Part shown: positions 17,478 through 28,844 of the stretch, piece after piece
Position numbering within the stretch: the first letter of the stretch is position 1
Layout: the number at the start of each line of letters is the position of its first letter
Origin: DASRYH01 sp035687245
GTDB taxonomy: Bacteria; Actinomycetota; Coriobacteriia; Anaerosomatales; PHET01
DNA: 64,000 bases
Direction: 5' to 3'
Assembly (NCBI GenBank): GCA_035687245.1
Contig: DASRYH010000050.1
Span: 47,442-111,441 of the forward strand
Program-made: the position numbers and the translations under genes
The notes under the pieces: generated by a model
The model's database searches: none
What the model was told of the DNA's origin: nothing
The model's input: only the letters and a program-made list of their open reading frames with translations

Positions 17478-17843
17478 CTAGTACTCGTGGCCGTCCGACG
17501 CAGCCAGGCTGCAGACGAAGTTCGGCGAAGACGTACCGGAGCCGTTCAGGCTGTAGACACCAGCGGCGGGGCATGCCGGGGTCGTCTTGACATAGGTACC
17601 GAGATCGCCCATAGCGGCGGCGAAGTTGGCCCAGTCGGCCGGATCGTTCGTCGGGTCAGCGGCACGCCACTGCTCGATAGCACCGTCGAGGGTGCGCAGG
17701 TTGGCCTGGCACGAACGACGCTGTGCGTTGCCGCGAGCGGCGTTGAAGACCGGGATAGCGATAGCAACAAGAATACCGATAATAAGCACGACGACCATGA
17801 GCTCGACGAGGGTGAATCCCTCTTCCTTACGGAACAGCTTCAT
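17478..17843 (-). CDS. Type IV major pilin (prepilin)
   Basis: The 121-residue prepilin has a short basic leader MKLFRKEEG and then FTLVELMVVVLIIGILVAIA, the class III signal and hydrophobic helix. Cleavage is expected after Gly9, giving Phe1 and the conserved Glu5. The C-terminal part is small, with three cysteines (RRSC, TPAC, NFVC) that may make one disulphide. The ATG at 17843 has an excellent AGGAGGTG site; the frame extending to 17930 lacks one. The gene is flanked by hairpin terminators on both sides, consistent with separate and strong expression of a structural subunit. Confidence 0.93.
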   Translation of the reverse strand: MKLFRKEEGFTLVELMVVVLIIGILVAIAIPVFNAARGNAQRRSCQANLRTLDGAIEQWRAADPTNDPADWANFAAAMGDLGTYVKTTPACPAAGVYSLNGSGTSSPNFVCSLAASDGHEY

Positions 17844-18033
17844 GTGGTCGCACCTCCTCTCCCCCATCTGGGGTAACAGTCGGGCGGAACCTTTCCGCCC
17901 TCCGACATCACAGTTATCGGTGGCCCACAACCAGACTTGAGCAAAAATGTGGGATAAATCTCAGATTGGTGTCGACCGTCACTACAAATGAGCACAAATC
18001 GGCGTTTTGCCAGCTTGTCGGGGGGAAACGAAA
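17844..18033 (-). promoter_or_regulatory. Pilin leader region, no clear promoter
   Basis: This gap between the pilC terminator and the pilin start is relatively A/T-rich, with several T and A runs on the minus strand. I see no convincing sigma-70 or sigma-54 pair. It contains TGGCAAAACGCCGATTTG (17999-18016 region), related to a segment upstream of the roadblock gene. It is expected to hold the pilin promoter because terminators flank the gene. Confidence 0.3.
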
Positions 18034-18064
18034 CGGGCCCGGGAGCTGATGGCTCCTGGGCCCG
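18034..18064 (-). terminator. Intrinsic terminator after pilC
   Basis: Thirteen-base arms (CGGGCCCGGGAGC and GCTCCTGGGCCCG, one G-T wobble) enclose a five-base loop, about 38 bp beyond the pilC stop. On the minus strand the stem is followed by TTTCGTTTCC. It would end the long pilB-pilC transcript before the pilin gene. Confidence 0.75.
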
Positions 18065-18101
18065 CTGCATTCGATTTCAGTACGAACTGCTGATGCTGCC
18101 G

Positions 18102-19310
18102 CTACTGCACCAGGCTGATGACGTTGAACATCGGCTGATACAGGGCGATGACCATACCGCCGACTACGACGCCCAGAGTCATCATCATGAGCGGTTCGAT
18201 CAGTGATGTGAGACCCTCTACCGCCGACGAGACCTCTTCGTCGTAGAAGTCGGCGATCTTGTTGAGCATCGCGTCGAGCGCACCGGTCTCTTCGCCGACC
18301 GCGATCATCTGCACGAGCATCGATGGGAAGACCTTGCTCTCCGATAGCGGCTTGGCGATCGTCTCGCCTTCCTTGATTGCCGATCGGGCGTTCTGAACCG
18401 CTTCGGCGACTACCTCGTTGCCGGCGGTCTCGCCAACGATGTCGAGCGCGGTGAGGATTGGAACGCCCGCCGCGATGAGCGTGCCGAACGTTCGCGTGAA
18501 CTTGGCCAGGGCCATCTTCTGAATCATGCCGCCGAACACAGGCATCTTGAGCTTCGCGCTGTCCCAAATGTAGCGTCCGGCGCCACTCGCCCACCACTTG
18601 AAGATGAAGAACAGGACGACGGCGACCACCGCAGAAACGAGACCCTTCCAGCTTGCGACGAAGTGGGAGATGTTGATCAGCGTGCGCGTCGTGATTGGCA
18701 GCTCACCACCCATGTCCGAGAACATCTTCTCGAAAGTCGGGATGACGAAGATCATCATCGCGGCAAGGATCAGCAGAACCATCGCGCCCATCGCGACCGG
18801 GTAGGTCATCGCTGACTTCACCTTGCCCCGCAACGCCAAGTCACGTTCGAAGTGGTCCGCTACTCGATTCAAGACCTCGTCGAGAACACCACCAGTCTCG
18901 CCGGCTCGGACCATGTTGATGAAGATGGGCGGGAACACCTTGGGGTGCTTGGCGAGAGAGTCAGAGAGCGACTGGCCCGCCTCAACGTCCTTCCCGAGCT
19001 GCGCGATGATGTCGCGCAGATACGAGTTCTCCGTCTGACCCGACAGGATCGTCAGACACTTCGTGAGCGACAGACCCGCGTTGATCATCGTGGAGAACTG
19101 CCGGGCGAAGATCGAGACGTCCTTGAGCTTCACGCCCGTACCGAACGTGATGCTGTTCAGGGCTGCAACGCCGGTCTCAGAGTTGAGCTCGACGATGATG
19201 TAGCCCATCTGAGTGAGCTTGCCCTGGACCGCCTCTTTGCTCTCACCTTCGAGCTTACCCTTGGCGATCTTGCCTGCTCGATCTCGGACTGTGTATACGA
19301 ACGTGGCCAT
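18102..19310 (-). CDS. pilC: Type IV pilus platform protein PilC
   Basis: PilC is the polytopic membrane platform on which the PilB motor acts. The 402-residue protein has two GspF domains with the repeated motif FARQFSTMINAGLSLTKCL and FTRTFGTLIAAGVPILTAL, and AGETGG and VGEETGALD at equivalent positions. Three strongly hydrophobic segments (about 170-195, 220-245 and 375-395) fit its topology. The length is standard. It lies 28 bp downstream of pilB and ahead of a strong terminator. Confidence 0.94.
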   Translation of the reverse strand: MATFVYTVRDRAGKIAKGKLEGESKEAVQGKLTQMGYIIVELNSETGVAALNSITFGTGVKLKDVSIFARQFSTMINAGLSLTKCLTILSGQTENSYLRDIIAQLGKDVEAGQSLSDSLAKHPKVFPPIFINMVRAGETGGVLDEVLNRVADHFERDLALRGKVKSAMTYPVAMGAMVLLILAAMMIFVIPTFEKMFSDMGGELPITTRTLINISHFVASWKGLVSAVVAVVLFFIFKWWASGAGRYIWDSAKLKMPVFGGMIQKMALAKFTRTFGTLIAAGVPILTALDIVGETAGNEVVAEAVQNARSAIKEGETIAKPLSESKVFPSMLVQMIAVGEETGALDAMLNKIADFYDEEVSSAVEGLTSLIEPLMMMTLGVVVGGMVIALYQPMFNVISLVQ

Positions 19311-19338
19311 GATGACTCCTTGATGCGTTGTCCGCCTG

Positions 19339-21009
19339 TTAGACGATGACTCGCATGATCTCCTCGATCGAGGTCTGCCCCAGCCTTACCTTTTCTAGAC
19401 CATCTTGCTTCAGCGTGTGCATGCCTTGCGCTACTGCCGTCGCCTTGATCTTCTCAGAGGTCGCTTCTTCCACACAGAGGCGCGAGATCTCCTCAGTGAT
19501 CGTCAGCACTTCGTGCACGCCGATACGCCCACGATAGCCCGTACCACCGCACCGGCGACAGCCTTCGGCGCGGTATACGACCTCAGGGACGTTATCGGCA
19601 GGGAAGCCGGCCTCGATGAGCACCTGCGACTTGGGACGCCACTCCTGCTTGCAGTCCGGGCATAGCTTCCGAGCCAGGCGTTGGGCCAGCACGCAGTCGA
19701 TTGCCGAGGAGACCAGGAAGGGCTCGACGCCCATCTCGATAAGGCGCGTCATAGCACTCGACGAGTCGTTGGTGTGCAGCGTGGAGAGGACGAGGTGACC
19801 GGTGAGCGCCGACTCGATGGCGATCTGTGCGGTCTCCTGGTCACGGATCTCGCCGACGAGGATGACATCGGGCGAGCAGCGCAGGAACGAGCGCAGTGCG
19901 CGAGCGAACGTGAGACCGGCCTTGTGGTTGATCTGACACTGGTTGACGCCCGGGAGGCGATATTCGACCGGGTCTTCGGCGGTGATGATGTGTCTGTCGG
20001 GATCGTTGAGCACGTTTATCGCCGCATAGAGCGACGTCGACTTGCCCGAACCCGTCGGACCGGTCACGAGTACGGTGCCGTACGGCTTCTTGAAGGAGGC
20101 CTCGAAGCGCTCGAGTGCCGAGGGCAGGAAGCCGAGATCGGAGAGCTGTAGCAGGATCGAGTCCTTGCGCAGGATTCGCAGAACCACGCGCTCGCCGTAG
20201 ACCGTCGGGAGCGTTGACACTCGGAAGTCCACGCGGTGCGCGCCGACGGTGACGGCACAGTGGCCGTCCTGTGGCCGACGCGAGTCCGCAATGTCCATCT
20301 CGGCCATGATCTTGAAGCGGCTGATGAGCGACTGCTGCGACGACTTCGGACTGCGCATGATCTCGTGGAGCACGCCGTCGATTCGGAAGCGCACGCGAAC
20401 CTCAGACTCCTGCGGCTCGATGTGAATGTCAGACGCGCGCTCGGTGACGGCCTTCTGGATGAGGTAGTTGACGAGTTTGACGGCCGGAGACTCCTCGCCG
20501 ACCTCAGTCATACCCGCGAGCTCGTCTGATGAGATGTCGTCGGTTCCAACGAAGTCGGAGTCGTCGGTGTGCTCGGCGACCTTGTAGTACTCCTGGATCG
20601 CTGCCTGAATGTCGTCTTTAGTGGAGATTGCGGGGCGGATTTCGAGACCCGTGATGATGCGCAGGTCATCGAGGGCAAGCACGTTCTGCGGGTCGGCCAT
20701 CGCAACCACGAGCTCACCGTCGGTGAGCTTGATCGGCATCAGCGTGTACCGTTCGGCGAGGTCACGGGGAACGGTCGTGACGGCCGAAGGCTCGGGATTA
20801 ACCTCTCCGAAGTCGATGTAGTCGATCCCGATCTGCTTGGCCATGACCGAGAGAATCGAGCCTTGAGTCGCGTACCCGAGGTCGACCAACACGCGGCCGA
20901 GCGGACGGCTGGTGGCCCGGTGGACCTCAAGCGCGTCCGCCAACTGGCGGTCGGTGATGATTCCGGCCCGCTCAAGGAGCTGGCCGAGTCGTTGTCCGGC
21001 TAGTGCCAC
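19339..21009 (-). CDS. pilB: Type IV pilus extension ATPase PilB (copy 1)
   Basis: PilB hydrolyses ATP to drive pilus polymerisation. The 556-residue protein has an N-terminal MshEN-like domain (RLGQLLERAGIITDRQLADAL, then PLGRVLVDLGYAT), Walker A GPTGSGKSTSLYA, the Asp box and Walker B region around DVILVGEIRDQETA, a His box STLHTND, and two zinc-type CxxC pairs (CPDC, CRRCGGTG). The start is GTG at 21009. It is immediately followed by pilC. A paralogue of identical length lies at 25731-27401. The MshEN motif is known in other proteins to bind c-di-GMP; binding here is inferred. Confidence 0.94.
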   Translation of the reverse strand: MALAGQRLGQLLERAGIITDRQLADALEVHRATSRPLGRVLVDLGYATQGSILSVMAKQIGIDYIDFGEVNPEPSAVTTVPRDLAERYTLMPIKLTDGELVVAMADPQNVLALDDLRIITGLEIRPAISTKDDIQAAIQEYYKVAEHTDDSDFVGTDDISSDELAGMTEVGEESPAVKLVNYLIQKAVTERASDIHIEPQESEVRVRFRIDGVLHEIMRSPKSSQQSLISRFKIMAEMDIADSRRPQDGHCAVTVGAHRVDFRVSTLPTVYGERVVLRILRKDSILLQLSDLGFLPSALERFEASFKKPYGTVLVTGPTGSGKSTSLYAAINVLNDPDRHIITAEDPVEYRLPGVNQCQINHKAGLTFARALRSFLRCSPDVILVGEIRDQETAQIAIESALTGHLVLSTLHTNDSSSAMTRLIEMGVEPFLVSSAIDCVLAQRLARKLCPDCKQEWRPKSQVLIEAGFPADNVPEVVYRAEGCRRCGGTGYRGRIGVHEVLTITEEISRLCVEEATSEKIKATAVAQGMHTLKQDGLEKVRLGQTSIEEIMRVIV

Positions 21010-21092
21010 TTAGTCTGCTGCTTCCGCCGAGGACCTACCGATGCATCAGAGCACGCCACCGCCTGCTGTGGTAGCAGACCTTGTGACGCTCC

Positions 21093-21632
21093 TCACACTC
21101 CTTTATCGGTTTCATCCTTGGCTTCTTTTAGGGCCGAGAGCAGCGAATCGGCATATGAGCGGAACTTCAGCTGCGTGCGCGTCCCGTCTTTGACCACGAT
21201 CCGGGTGTCACCGACCCACAGTTCGACAGGTGCGACGAGACCGCTTGCGTAGGGCGCCTTGGCCGCGCGATCGGTGTCAGACTCGTTCTTAGCTTGCGCA
21301 GGCTCAGGCGCCAACTCGGCGTCCTCCGGCTCGATTTCCCCGGCCACTTGCGGCCCTTCGACGGCGTCCGACACTCCAGCGGCGTCTGCGGGCAGATAAC
21401 GAGTCTCAGGCACAGGGAGCAACGGTTCTTCGGCAGGCTCCAGCACCAGGGGCCGTGGTGCCGGGAATGTAGTCTGGGGTTCGTCGGCCGGCATCAGCTG
21501 GGAGGCAGGCCCGCCTACTGCCGAAACGGACTTGTTGGACGACTTGTTCAGGCCAGTCGCGAGAGTGATCACGATGCCGATGACACCGATGACGATCCCG
21601 GCACCGATTCCCAAGAGGATCGGATCAGCCAC
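21093..21632 (-). CDS. Small membrane-anchored protein of unknown function in the pilus locus
   Basis: I do not recognise this 179-residue protein. Residues 5-27 (ILLGIGAGIVIGVIGIVITLA) form a single membrane helix with a very short outer N-terminus. Residues 40-125 are rich in Pro, Glu and Ala and look disordered. The last 45 residues (PVELWVGDTRIVVKDGTRT and onward) look like a small beta hairpin plus a helix. It starts with GTG three bases after the GTPase stop, so it is probably coupled to that gene, and pilB follows 83 bp later. A scaffold linking the GTPase to the membrane is one possibility, unproven. Confidence 0.7.
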   Translation of the reverse strand: MADPILLGIGAGIVIGVIGIVITLATGLNKSSNKSVSAVGGPASQLMPADEPQTTFPAPRPLVLEPAEEPLLPVPETRYLPADAAGVSDAVEGPQVAGEIEPEDAELAPEPAQAKNESDTDRAAKAPYASGLVAPVELWVGDTRIVVKDGTRTQLKFRSYADSLLSALKEAKDETDKGV

Positions 21633-21635
21633 TCC

Positions 21636-22163
21636 CTACTCCATGTTCTCGACGATGGCGTAGAGCAGTCCCAGCAGAACCGACTTGACCGAGTCGCGGC
21701 TGCGGGCGTCCAGCGCCAGCATTGGAACGTCTGGGTGAAGCTCAAGGCTCTTTGCGAGCGCCTTAAGCGACCCTTCGTCGCCCTCGGCGACCTTGTTTGC
21801 GCCTACGACGAACGGCACGTCCGAGCGCTCCGTGAAGAACTCGATGATCTCCTTGGCCTCACGCACGCTCTCGCGTGAGCCGGCGTCGACGAGAACGACG
21901 AAGCCAAGCATTCCTTCCGAAAGCGTCTCCCACATGAAGGAGAATCGTGACTGCCCGGGCGTGCCGAACAGGTAGAGCACCACATCATCGGAGACCGTGA
22001 TGCGACCGAAGTCCATTGCAACCGTCGTCTCGCCCTTGCTGTCAGACGAGTAGTCGCTGACCTGTCGCTCAGTTGAGAGCACGGTGATCTCGGAGACCGA
22101 CTTGATGAACGTCGTCTTACCTGCGTTAAACGGGCCTGTGACCACTACTTTGACCGACTGCAT
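21636..22163 (-). CDS. COG2229-type small GTPase (CvnD/MglA-like)
   Basis: The 175-residue protein is a Ras-like G domain: P-loop TGPFNAGKTTFI at 9-20, TTVAMDFGRITV switch region, and LFGTPGQSRF replacing the canonical DTAGQ/G3 box. The G4 position reads GANKVAEGD, without the usual NKxD aspartate. This is the pattern of COG2229 proteins, known as CvnD in actinobacterial conservons and related to MglA. MglA-like GTPases set the polarity of pili and motility machines. Here the gene is in a pilus operon with a roadblock protein, which supports a similar role, although guanine-nucleotide cycling is only inferred. Confidence 0.85.
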   Translation of the reverse strand: MQSVKVVVTGPFNAGKTTFIKSVSEITVLSTERQVSDYSSDSKGETTVAMDFGRITVSDDVVLYLFGTPGQSRFSFMWETLSEGMLGFVVLVDAGSRESVREAKEIIEFFTERSDVPFVVGANKVAEGDEGSLKALAKSLELHPDVPMLALDARSRDSVKSVLLGLLYAIVENME

Positions 22164-22173
22164 CTGCGGTGTC

Positions 22174-24906
<2,733 letters not shown>

Positions 24907-24944
24907 TTGAAAACGTCACTTACCTCTTAGCCGAATACCCGTCA

Positions 24945-25577
24945 CTAGCCGAGAATCTCGCCGATCTCGCCTGCCGTGCGTCGCATGTCGAAGATCGTCA
25001 AACCAAGCTTGGCGCGACGGTCTGCCAGGCACGTCAGAACCGCCCTGTCTCCCGCCGCCATCAGCAGCACGTAGCCGTCCTCGCCTTCGATGAACACCTG
25101 CGAGAGCTTCCCCCGTCCGAGTTCGGCCGCTGCGCGCTCGCCAAGTCCCAGAATCGCTGCAGACATCGCGCCGACCCGGTCCTCCTGGATCCCATCGGGC
25201 AACGCGGATGCCATCGGAAAGCCGTCGAGCGACACGAGCGCAGCCGCTTCAACGTCGTGGTTCTCTTGCATGAGTGCGTTGAGCGCGTCTGCTAGCCGAC
25301 GTTCGCGATCGGTACGCGCCGGCTGCGGGATCGGTGCCACAGGTGCCGCGGACACAACGGGTGCAACGGCGGGTGCCACAGGTTCAGCGACCGGTGCTAC
25401 GAGAGCGACCGGCATTGACGCGACATCGACTTGGCCGGCGTCGGCTTCCAGGTCGCTGTCCGCCAACGCGAGCGGCACAGCCACCGGGGGTGTAACAGGC
25501 GGCACGATCGGAACCGGCACGCTCTGCTCTTCGGCATCGTCATCCATGAACAGTTCGCCGAATACGTCATCGACCAT
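24945..25577 (-). CDS. Roadblock/LC7 domain protein (CvnB/MglB-like)
   Basis: The 210-residue product has an acidic start (MVDDVFGELFMDDDAEEQ), a long Pro/Val/Ala linker to about residue 95, and a C-terminal roadblock/LC7 domain (LADALNALMQENHDVEAA, LVSLDGFPMASALP, then AAILGLGERAAAELGRG). MglB and CvnB proteins of this fold act as GTPase-activating or scaffolding partners of MglA/CvnD GTPases. Such a GTPase is encoded about 2.8 kb downstream in the same direction. The ATG at 25577 has a good GGGAGGTG site; a longer frame to 25715 lacks one. Partnering with the GTPase is inferred from context. Confidence 0.88.
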   Translation of the reverse strand: MVDDVFGELFMDDDAEEQSVPVPIVPPVTPPVAVPLALADSDLEADAGQVDVASMPVALVAPVAEPVAPAVAPVVSAAPVAPIPQPARTDRERRLADALNALMQENHDVEAAALVSLDGFPMASALPDGIQEDRVGAMSAAILGLGERAAAELGRGKLSQVFIEGEDGYVLLMAAGDRAVLTCLADRRAKLGLTIFDMRRTAGEIGEILG

Positions 25578-25730
25578 GCGACGAACACCTCCCAGGGGTC
25601 TTAGGCGGGACGACACGCGGGTTGCGCGGACAGCAGGAAATGCAATCGGCGTGAGTGCCAATCGTCGCACGAAGGATGGGGGCAAACAACAGCGAACTGC
25701 GCCCATATGCTGCAATTTCTCTCGGACGCA

Positions 25731-27401
25731 TCACACCACCACCCTCAGGATCTCTTCGAGCGACGTCTGGCCCAGACGAACCTTCGCGAAGCCGTCGTCA
25801 CGCAGCGTGAGCATGCCCTCTTCGACGGCCTGTTTCTTGATGCGGTCGGCCGAAGTGTTCTCGACCGTAAGGTGTTCGAGCGTCTCCGACATACGCATCA
25901 CTTCATGAATGCCCATTCGGCCCTTGTAGCCGATGCCGTTGCACTTGCGGCAGCCGCGCGACTTGAAGAGTCTGGGCGGATCCCCCGGCTCGAACGGGAA
26001 ACCGAGCCGTTCAAGCTGCGACTCTTCGGGCAGGTAGGCTTCCTTGCACTCGGGGCACAGACGCCGTGCAAGACGCTGCGCGACCACCAGCGTGACAGCC
26101 GACGCCGTCAGGAAGGGCTCGATGCCCATCTCGGTGAGTCGGGTGACTGCCGAAGGGGCGTCGTTTGTGTGCAGAGTGGAGAGCACGAGGTGTCCGGTCA
26201 GCGCCGCTTCAATCGCGATAGTGCCGGTCTCGCGGTCTCGGATCTCACCAATCATGACCTTGTCAGGGTCCTGACGAAGAATCGAGCGAAGGGCGGCTGC
26301 GAATGTGAGCCCGGCGCGCTCGTTGACGTGGACCTGGGACAGTCCGGCAAGCCGGTACTCGACAGGGTCTTCGACAGTGATGAGATTCGACTTCGGGTCG
26401 TTGGTCTCGTTGATCGCCGCGTACAGCGTGGTCGACTTACCCGAACCCGTCGGACCGGTGACTAGGATGGCGCCGTACGGGAGCGACAGCGCCTCCAGCA
26501 GCAGCTGCATATTCTGCTCGAGGAAGCCGAGGTCCTTGAGTGACATCATGATCGAGTCACGGCGTAGAAGTCGCATAACGGCGAGTTCGCCGTGCACGAG
26601 CGGAAGCGTCGCGACGCGGAAGTCCACGGCCTTGCTGTCGAGCACGACTCCGAATCGACCGTCCTGGGGCACTCGCCGCTCGGCGATGTCCATGCCCGAG
26701 GTGATCTTCAGGCGGCTAATCAGCTGCCGGTGAGTCTTCTTCGGTGCGGTGAACACCTCTCGGCACACGCCATCGATGCGGAACCGCACGCGCATCTCAT
26801 GCTCCTGCGGCTCTATGTAGACGTCGCCAGCACCCTGACGGATGGCCTCGGTGACGATCTGGTTCATCAGTTTGGCTACCGCAGACTCTTCTTGGGCGGC
26901 CTCATCGTCCTCGTCCTTGGCCGACGAGACGTTCTGATCGTCGAGCTCGCCAAGCATGTCCTCGACGTTGGTCTGGCTGGCCTTGTAGCGCTCGATGGCG
27001 CTGTCGATATCAGTGCCCACGCCCACGACGACGCGCACATCACGGCGCGTCACAATACGCAGGTCGTCGATGGCAAGGATGTTGGCCGGATCGGCCATCG
27101 CAACCACGAGGGTGGCATCCTCGAGGGCGACCGGTAGCATCGAGTGCTTTCTCATGAGATCCATGCTCACGAGCACGAGAGCGTTGGGATCGATATCGGT
27201 CGCGGAGATGTCGACGAACTCCAGCCCCATCTGATCGGCGATCGCACGCGCGATCGACGTCTCAGACGCGTAGCCGCACTCGTCGAGCACGAACGGCAAT
27301 GGCCGGTCCTGCGCGCGCGAAGTCGCGTCGTCAAGCTGCTCCTGCGTGACGACTCCCGCACGCACGAGCAGCTGTCCGAGTCTCTGACTACGCGCTGCCA
27401 T
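25731..27401 (-). CDS. PilB/GspE-family ATPase (copy 2)
   Basis: This second secretion ATPase is also 556 residues. It has an N-terminal MshEN-like half (RLGQLLVRAGVVTQEQLDDA, second half degenerate), Walker A GPTGSGKSTTLYA, VMIGEIRDRETG, STLHTND and CxxC pairs (CPEC, CRKC). It is clearly PilB-like, not PilT-like, because of its N-domain and zinc site. It may be an alternative extension motor, or a partner of copy 1. The start overlaps the end of aroE by 14 bp. No PilT retraction ATPase is found in the window. Confidence 0.88.
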   Translation of the reverse strand: MAARSQRLGQLLVRAGVVTQEQLDDATSRAQDRPLPFVLDECGYASETSIARAIADQMGLEFVDISATDIDPNALVLVSMDLMRKHSMLPVALEDATLVVAMADPANILAIDDLRIVTRRDVRVVVGVGTDIDSAIERYKASQTNVEDMLGELDDQNVSSAKDEDDEAAQEESAVAKLMNQIVTEAIRQGAGDVYIEPQEHEMRVRFRIDGVCREVFTAPKKTHRQLISRLKITSGMDIAERRVPQDGRFGVVLDSKAVDFRVATLPLVHGELAVMRLLRRDSIMMSLKDLGFLEQNMQLLLEALSLPYGAILVTGPTGSGKSTTLYAAINETNDPKSNLITVEDPVEYRLAGLSQVHVNERAGLTFAAALRSILRQDPDKVMIGEIRDRETGTIAIEAALTGHLVLSTLHTNDAPSAVTRLTEMGIEPFLTASAVTLVVAQRLARRLCPECKEAYLPEESQLERLGFPFEPGDPPRLFKSRGCRKCNGIGYKGRMGIHEVMRMSETLEHLTVENTSADRIKKQAVEEGMLTLRDDGFAKVRLGQTSLEEILRVVV

Positions 27402-28299
27402 CGTTCACTTCCATGTCCCCCATCCGCGCGTCAAGCGCGGCCTCGGCTGCCTTCTTCATCACGTCGCGCGGCGCCTTGGCCGTCGACCCTTCGTTCCACA
27501 TGTCAATCGCGATGGCCGCCTGAGCAACAAGCATCCCCAGCCCGTCGAGCGCAACCGCACCGGCGTTGCGGCCGTCCGACACGAACGCGGTCGGACGATT
27601 CGTGCCATAGACCATGTCGAACCGGACCTGGCCGGGGCGCACCCACTCGGCGGGAACGGGGCTGGGATCTCCCGTCCGCATGCCGAGCGGCGTCGCATTC
27701 AGCACGAGGTCCGCGCCTACGACGACGTCGCGAGCCATGCTTGACTCCTCGACCTCGAACAGCACGGAACCGCCGTGCCGGCCGAGTCGCTCGACGAGTT
27801 CCGCGGCCTTCTCGACGTTCCGATTCACTACCGTGATCCGAGACGCCCGCCCGAGCATGAGCGCGACGACCGCCGCACCAGCAGCTCCGCCGGCACCGAG
27901 GACCACGATGTCTTTATCGGCAGCGGTGAAGTCGGCCTCGACCTCAAGTGCCTCAATCAGGCCGCGTCCGTCGGTGTTGTAGCCCACAGAGCGCCCGTCT
28001 TCGGAGATCTGGACGGTGTTGACCGCCCCCGCCATCGCCGCGGCGGTGGAGACCTCATCGACAAGCTCCATGACCGACTGCTTGTAGGGCATGGTGACGT
28101 TGAATCCAACGAACGGGAGCGAGCCGGTCGCGGCCACCACTCGGCGCAAGCCGGCCTCATCGGGAACCTCCAGCGGCACGTATACCCAGTCGAGACCCAG
28201 GTGCGCGTATGCGGCGTTGTGAATCGCCGGTGACAGCGTGTGTGCCAGGGGTTTGCCTATCACACCTGCGAGCTTCGTCGTTCCACGAATAGACTGCAT
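27388..28299 (-). CDS. aroE: Shikimate dehydrogenase
   Basis: AroE reduces 3-dehydroshikimate to shikimate with NADPH. The 303-residue protein contains GKPLAHTLSPAIHNAAY (substrate-binding SxS-like loop), NVTMPYKQSV with the catalytic lysine, NTDGRGLIEAL with the catalytic aspartate, and GAGGAAGAAVVALML (NADP-binding). A longer frame runs to 28692, but only the ATG at 28299 gives the normal N-terminus. It lies on the far side of the pilus locus from the other aro genes and overlaps the second pilB-like gene. Confidence 0.95.
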   Translation of the reverse strand: MQSIRGTTKLAGVIGKPLAHTLSPAIHNAAYAHLGLDWVYVPLEVPDEAGLRRVVAATGSLPFVGFNVTMPYKQSVMELVDEVSTAAAMAGAVNTVQISEDGRSVGYNTDGRGLIEALEVEADFTAADKDIVVLGAGGAAGAAVVALMLGRASRITVVNRNVEKAAELVERLGRHGGSVLFEVEESSMARDVVVGADLVLNATPLGMRTGDPSPVPAEWVRPGQVRFDMVYGTNRPTAFVSDGRNAGAVALDGLGMLVAQAAIAIDMWNEGSTAKAPRDVMKKAAEAALDARMGDMEVNDGSA

Positions 28300-28349
28300 C
28301 TGACTCAAGCCCCTCAGTTGAGTGAAGTGCGACTTCACTACTTGAAAGC

Positions 28350-28844
28350 TTACGGGAGTGGCGTCCTCCCTGCGAGCACCAGTGACTCCAGCCGCCTGAG
28401 CACGAGGGTGTGCGGCAGGTCGGACTCGGAAAGCGGTTGTACGAGCACGGTCGTCATTCCAACGAGCTTGCCACCCATTACATCGGTAAAGAGCTGGTCG
28501 CCGATTATGGCTGTCTTCTTCGCGGTGGTGCCTAGCAGCTTCACTCCACGAAGAAAGCCGAACGGGAGCGGCTTGAGTGCGCGGGGCACCATCTCGACGC
28601 CGATGGCGTCTGCCACACGCTTCACGTGAGCATGCCAGTTGTTGGAGACCAGACACATCGAGAAGCCCGACGCGATCGCGTCGCGTGCCCACGCGTTGAG
28701 CTCTTCGACCATCTCGCCGGTGTCTCGGGGCAGAATCGTGTTGTCGATATCGACCAGAAGCGAGTCGACTCCACGAGCGCGCAGCTCGTCGAGATCGATA
28801 TCGGTCACCTTTCGGTAGTAGAACGTTGGCGCGAGTAGCGACAT
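28350..28844 (-). CDS. YqeG family HAD IIIA-type phosphatase
   Basis: The 164-residue protein has the HAD nucleophile motif DIDNTILPRD at about 32-41, SNN at motif II, a conserved lysine in ALKPLPFGFLRG and IIGDQLFTDVMGG as motif IV. Together these identify the YqeG family. YqeG proteins often lie beside aroE, as here. The physiological substrate is not established; some relatives act on phosphatidylglycerol phosphate. The stop of the upstream gene is immediately before its ATG, so co-translation with the ABC module is likely. Confidence 0.9.
   Translation of the reverse strand: MSLLAPTFYYRKVTDIDLDELRARGVDSLLVDIDNTILPRDTGEMVEELNAWARDAIASGFSMCLVSNNWHAHVKRVADAIGVEMVPRALKPLPFGFLRGVKLLGTTAKKTAIIGDQLFTDVMGGKLVGMTTVLVQPLSESDLPHTLVLRRLESLVLAGRTPLP

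Noticed and set aside
25641..25663. Sigma-54-like TGGCAC...TTGCA upstream of the roadblock gene
   Set aside because: The GG and GC elements are 16 bases apart instead of the required 12, so the -24/-12 geometry fails.
28300..28692. N-terminal extension of aroE to 28692
   Set aside because: The added residues are not AroE-like and overlap the yqeG-type gene in another frame; the ATG at 28299 gives the normal start.
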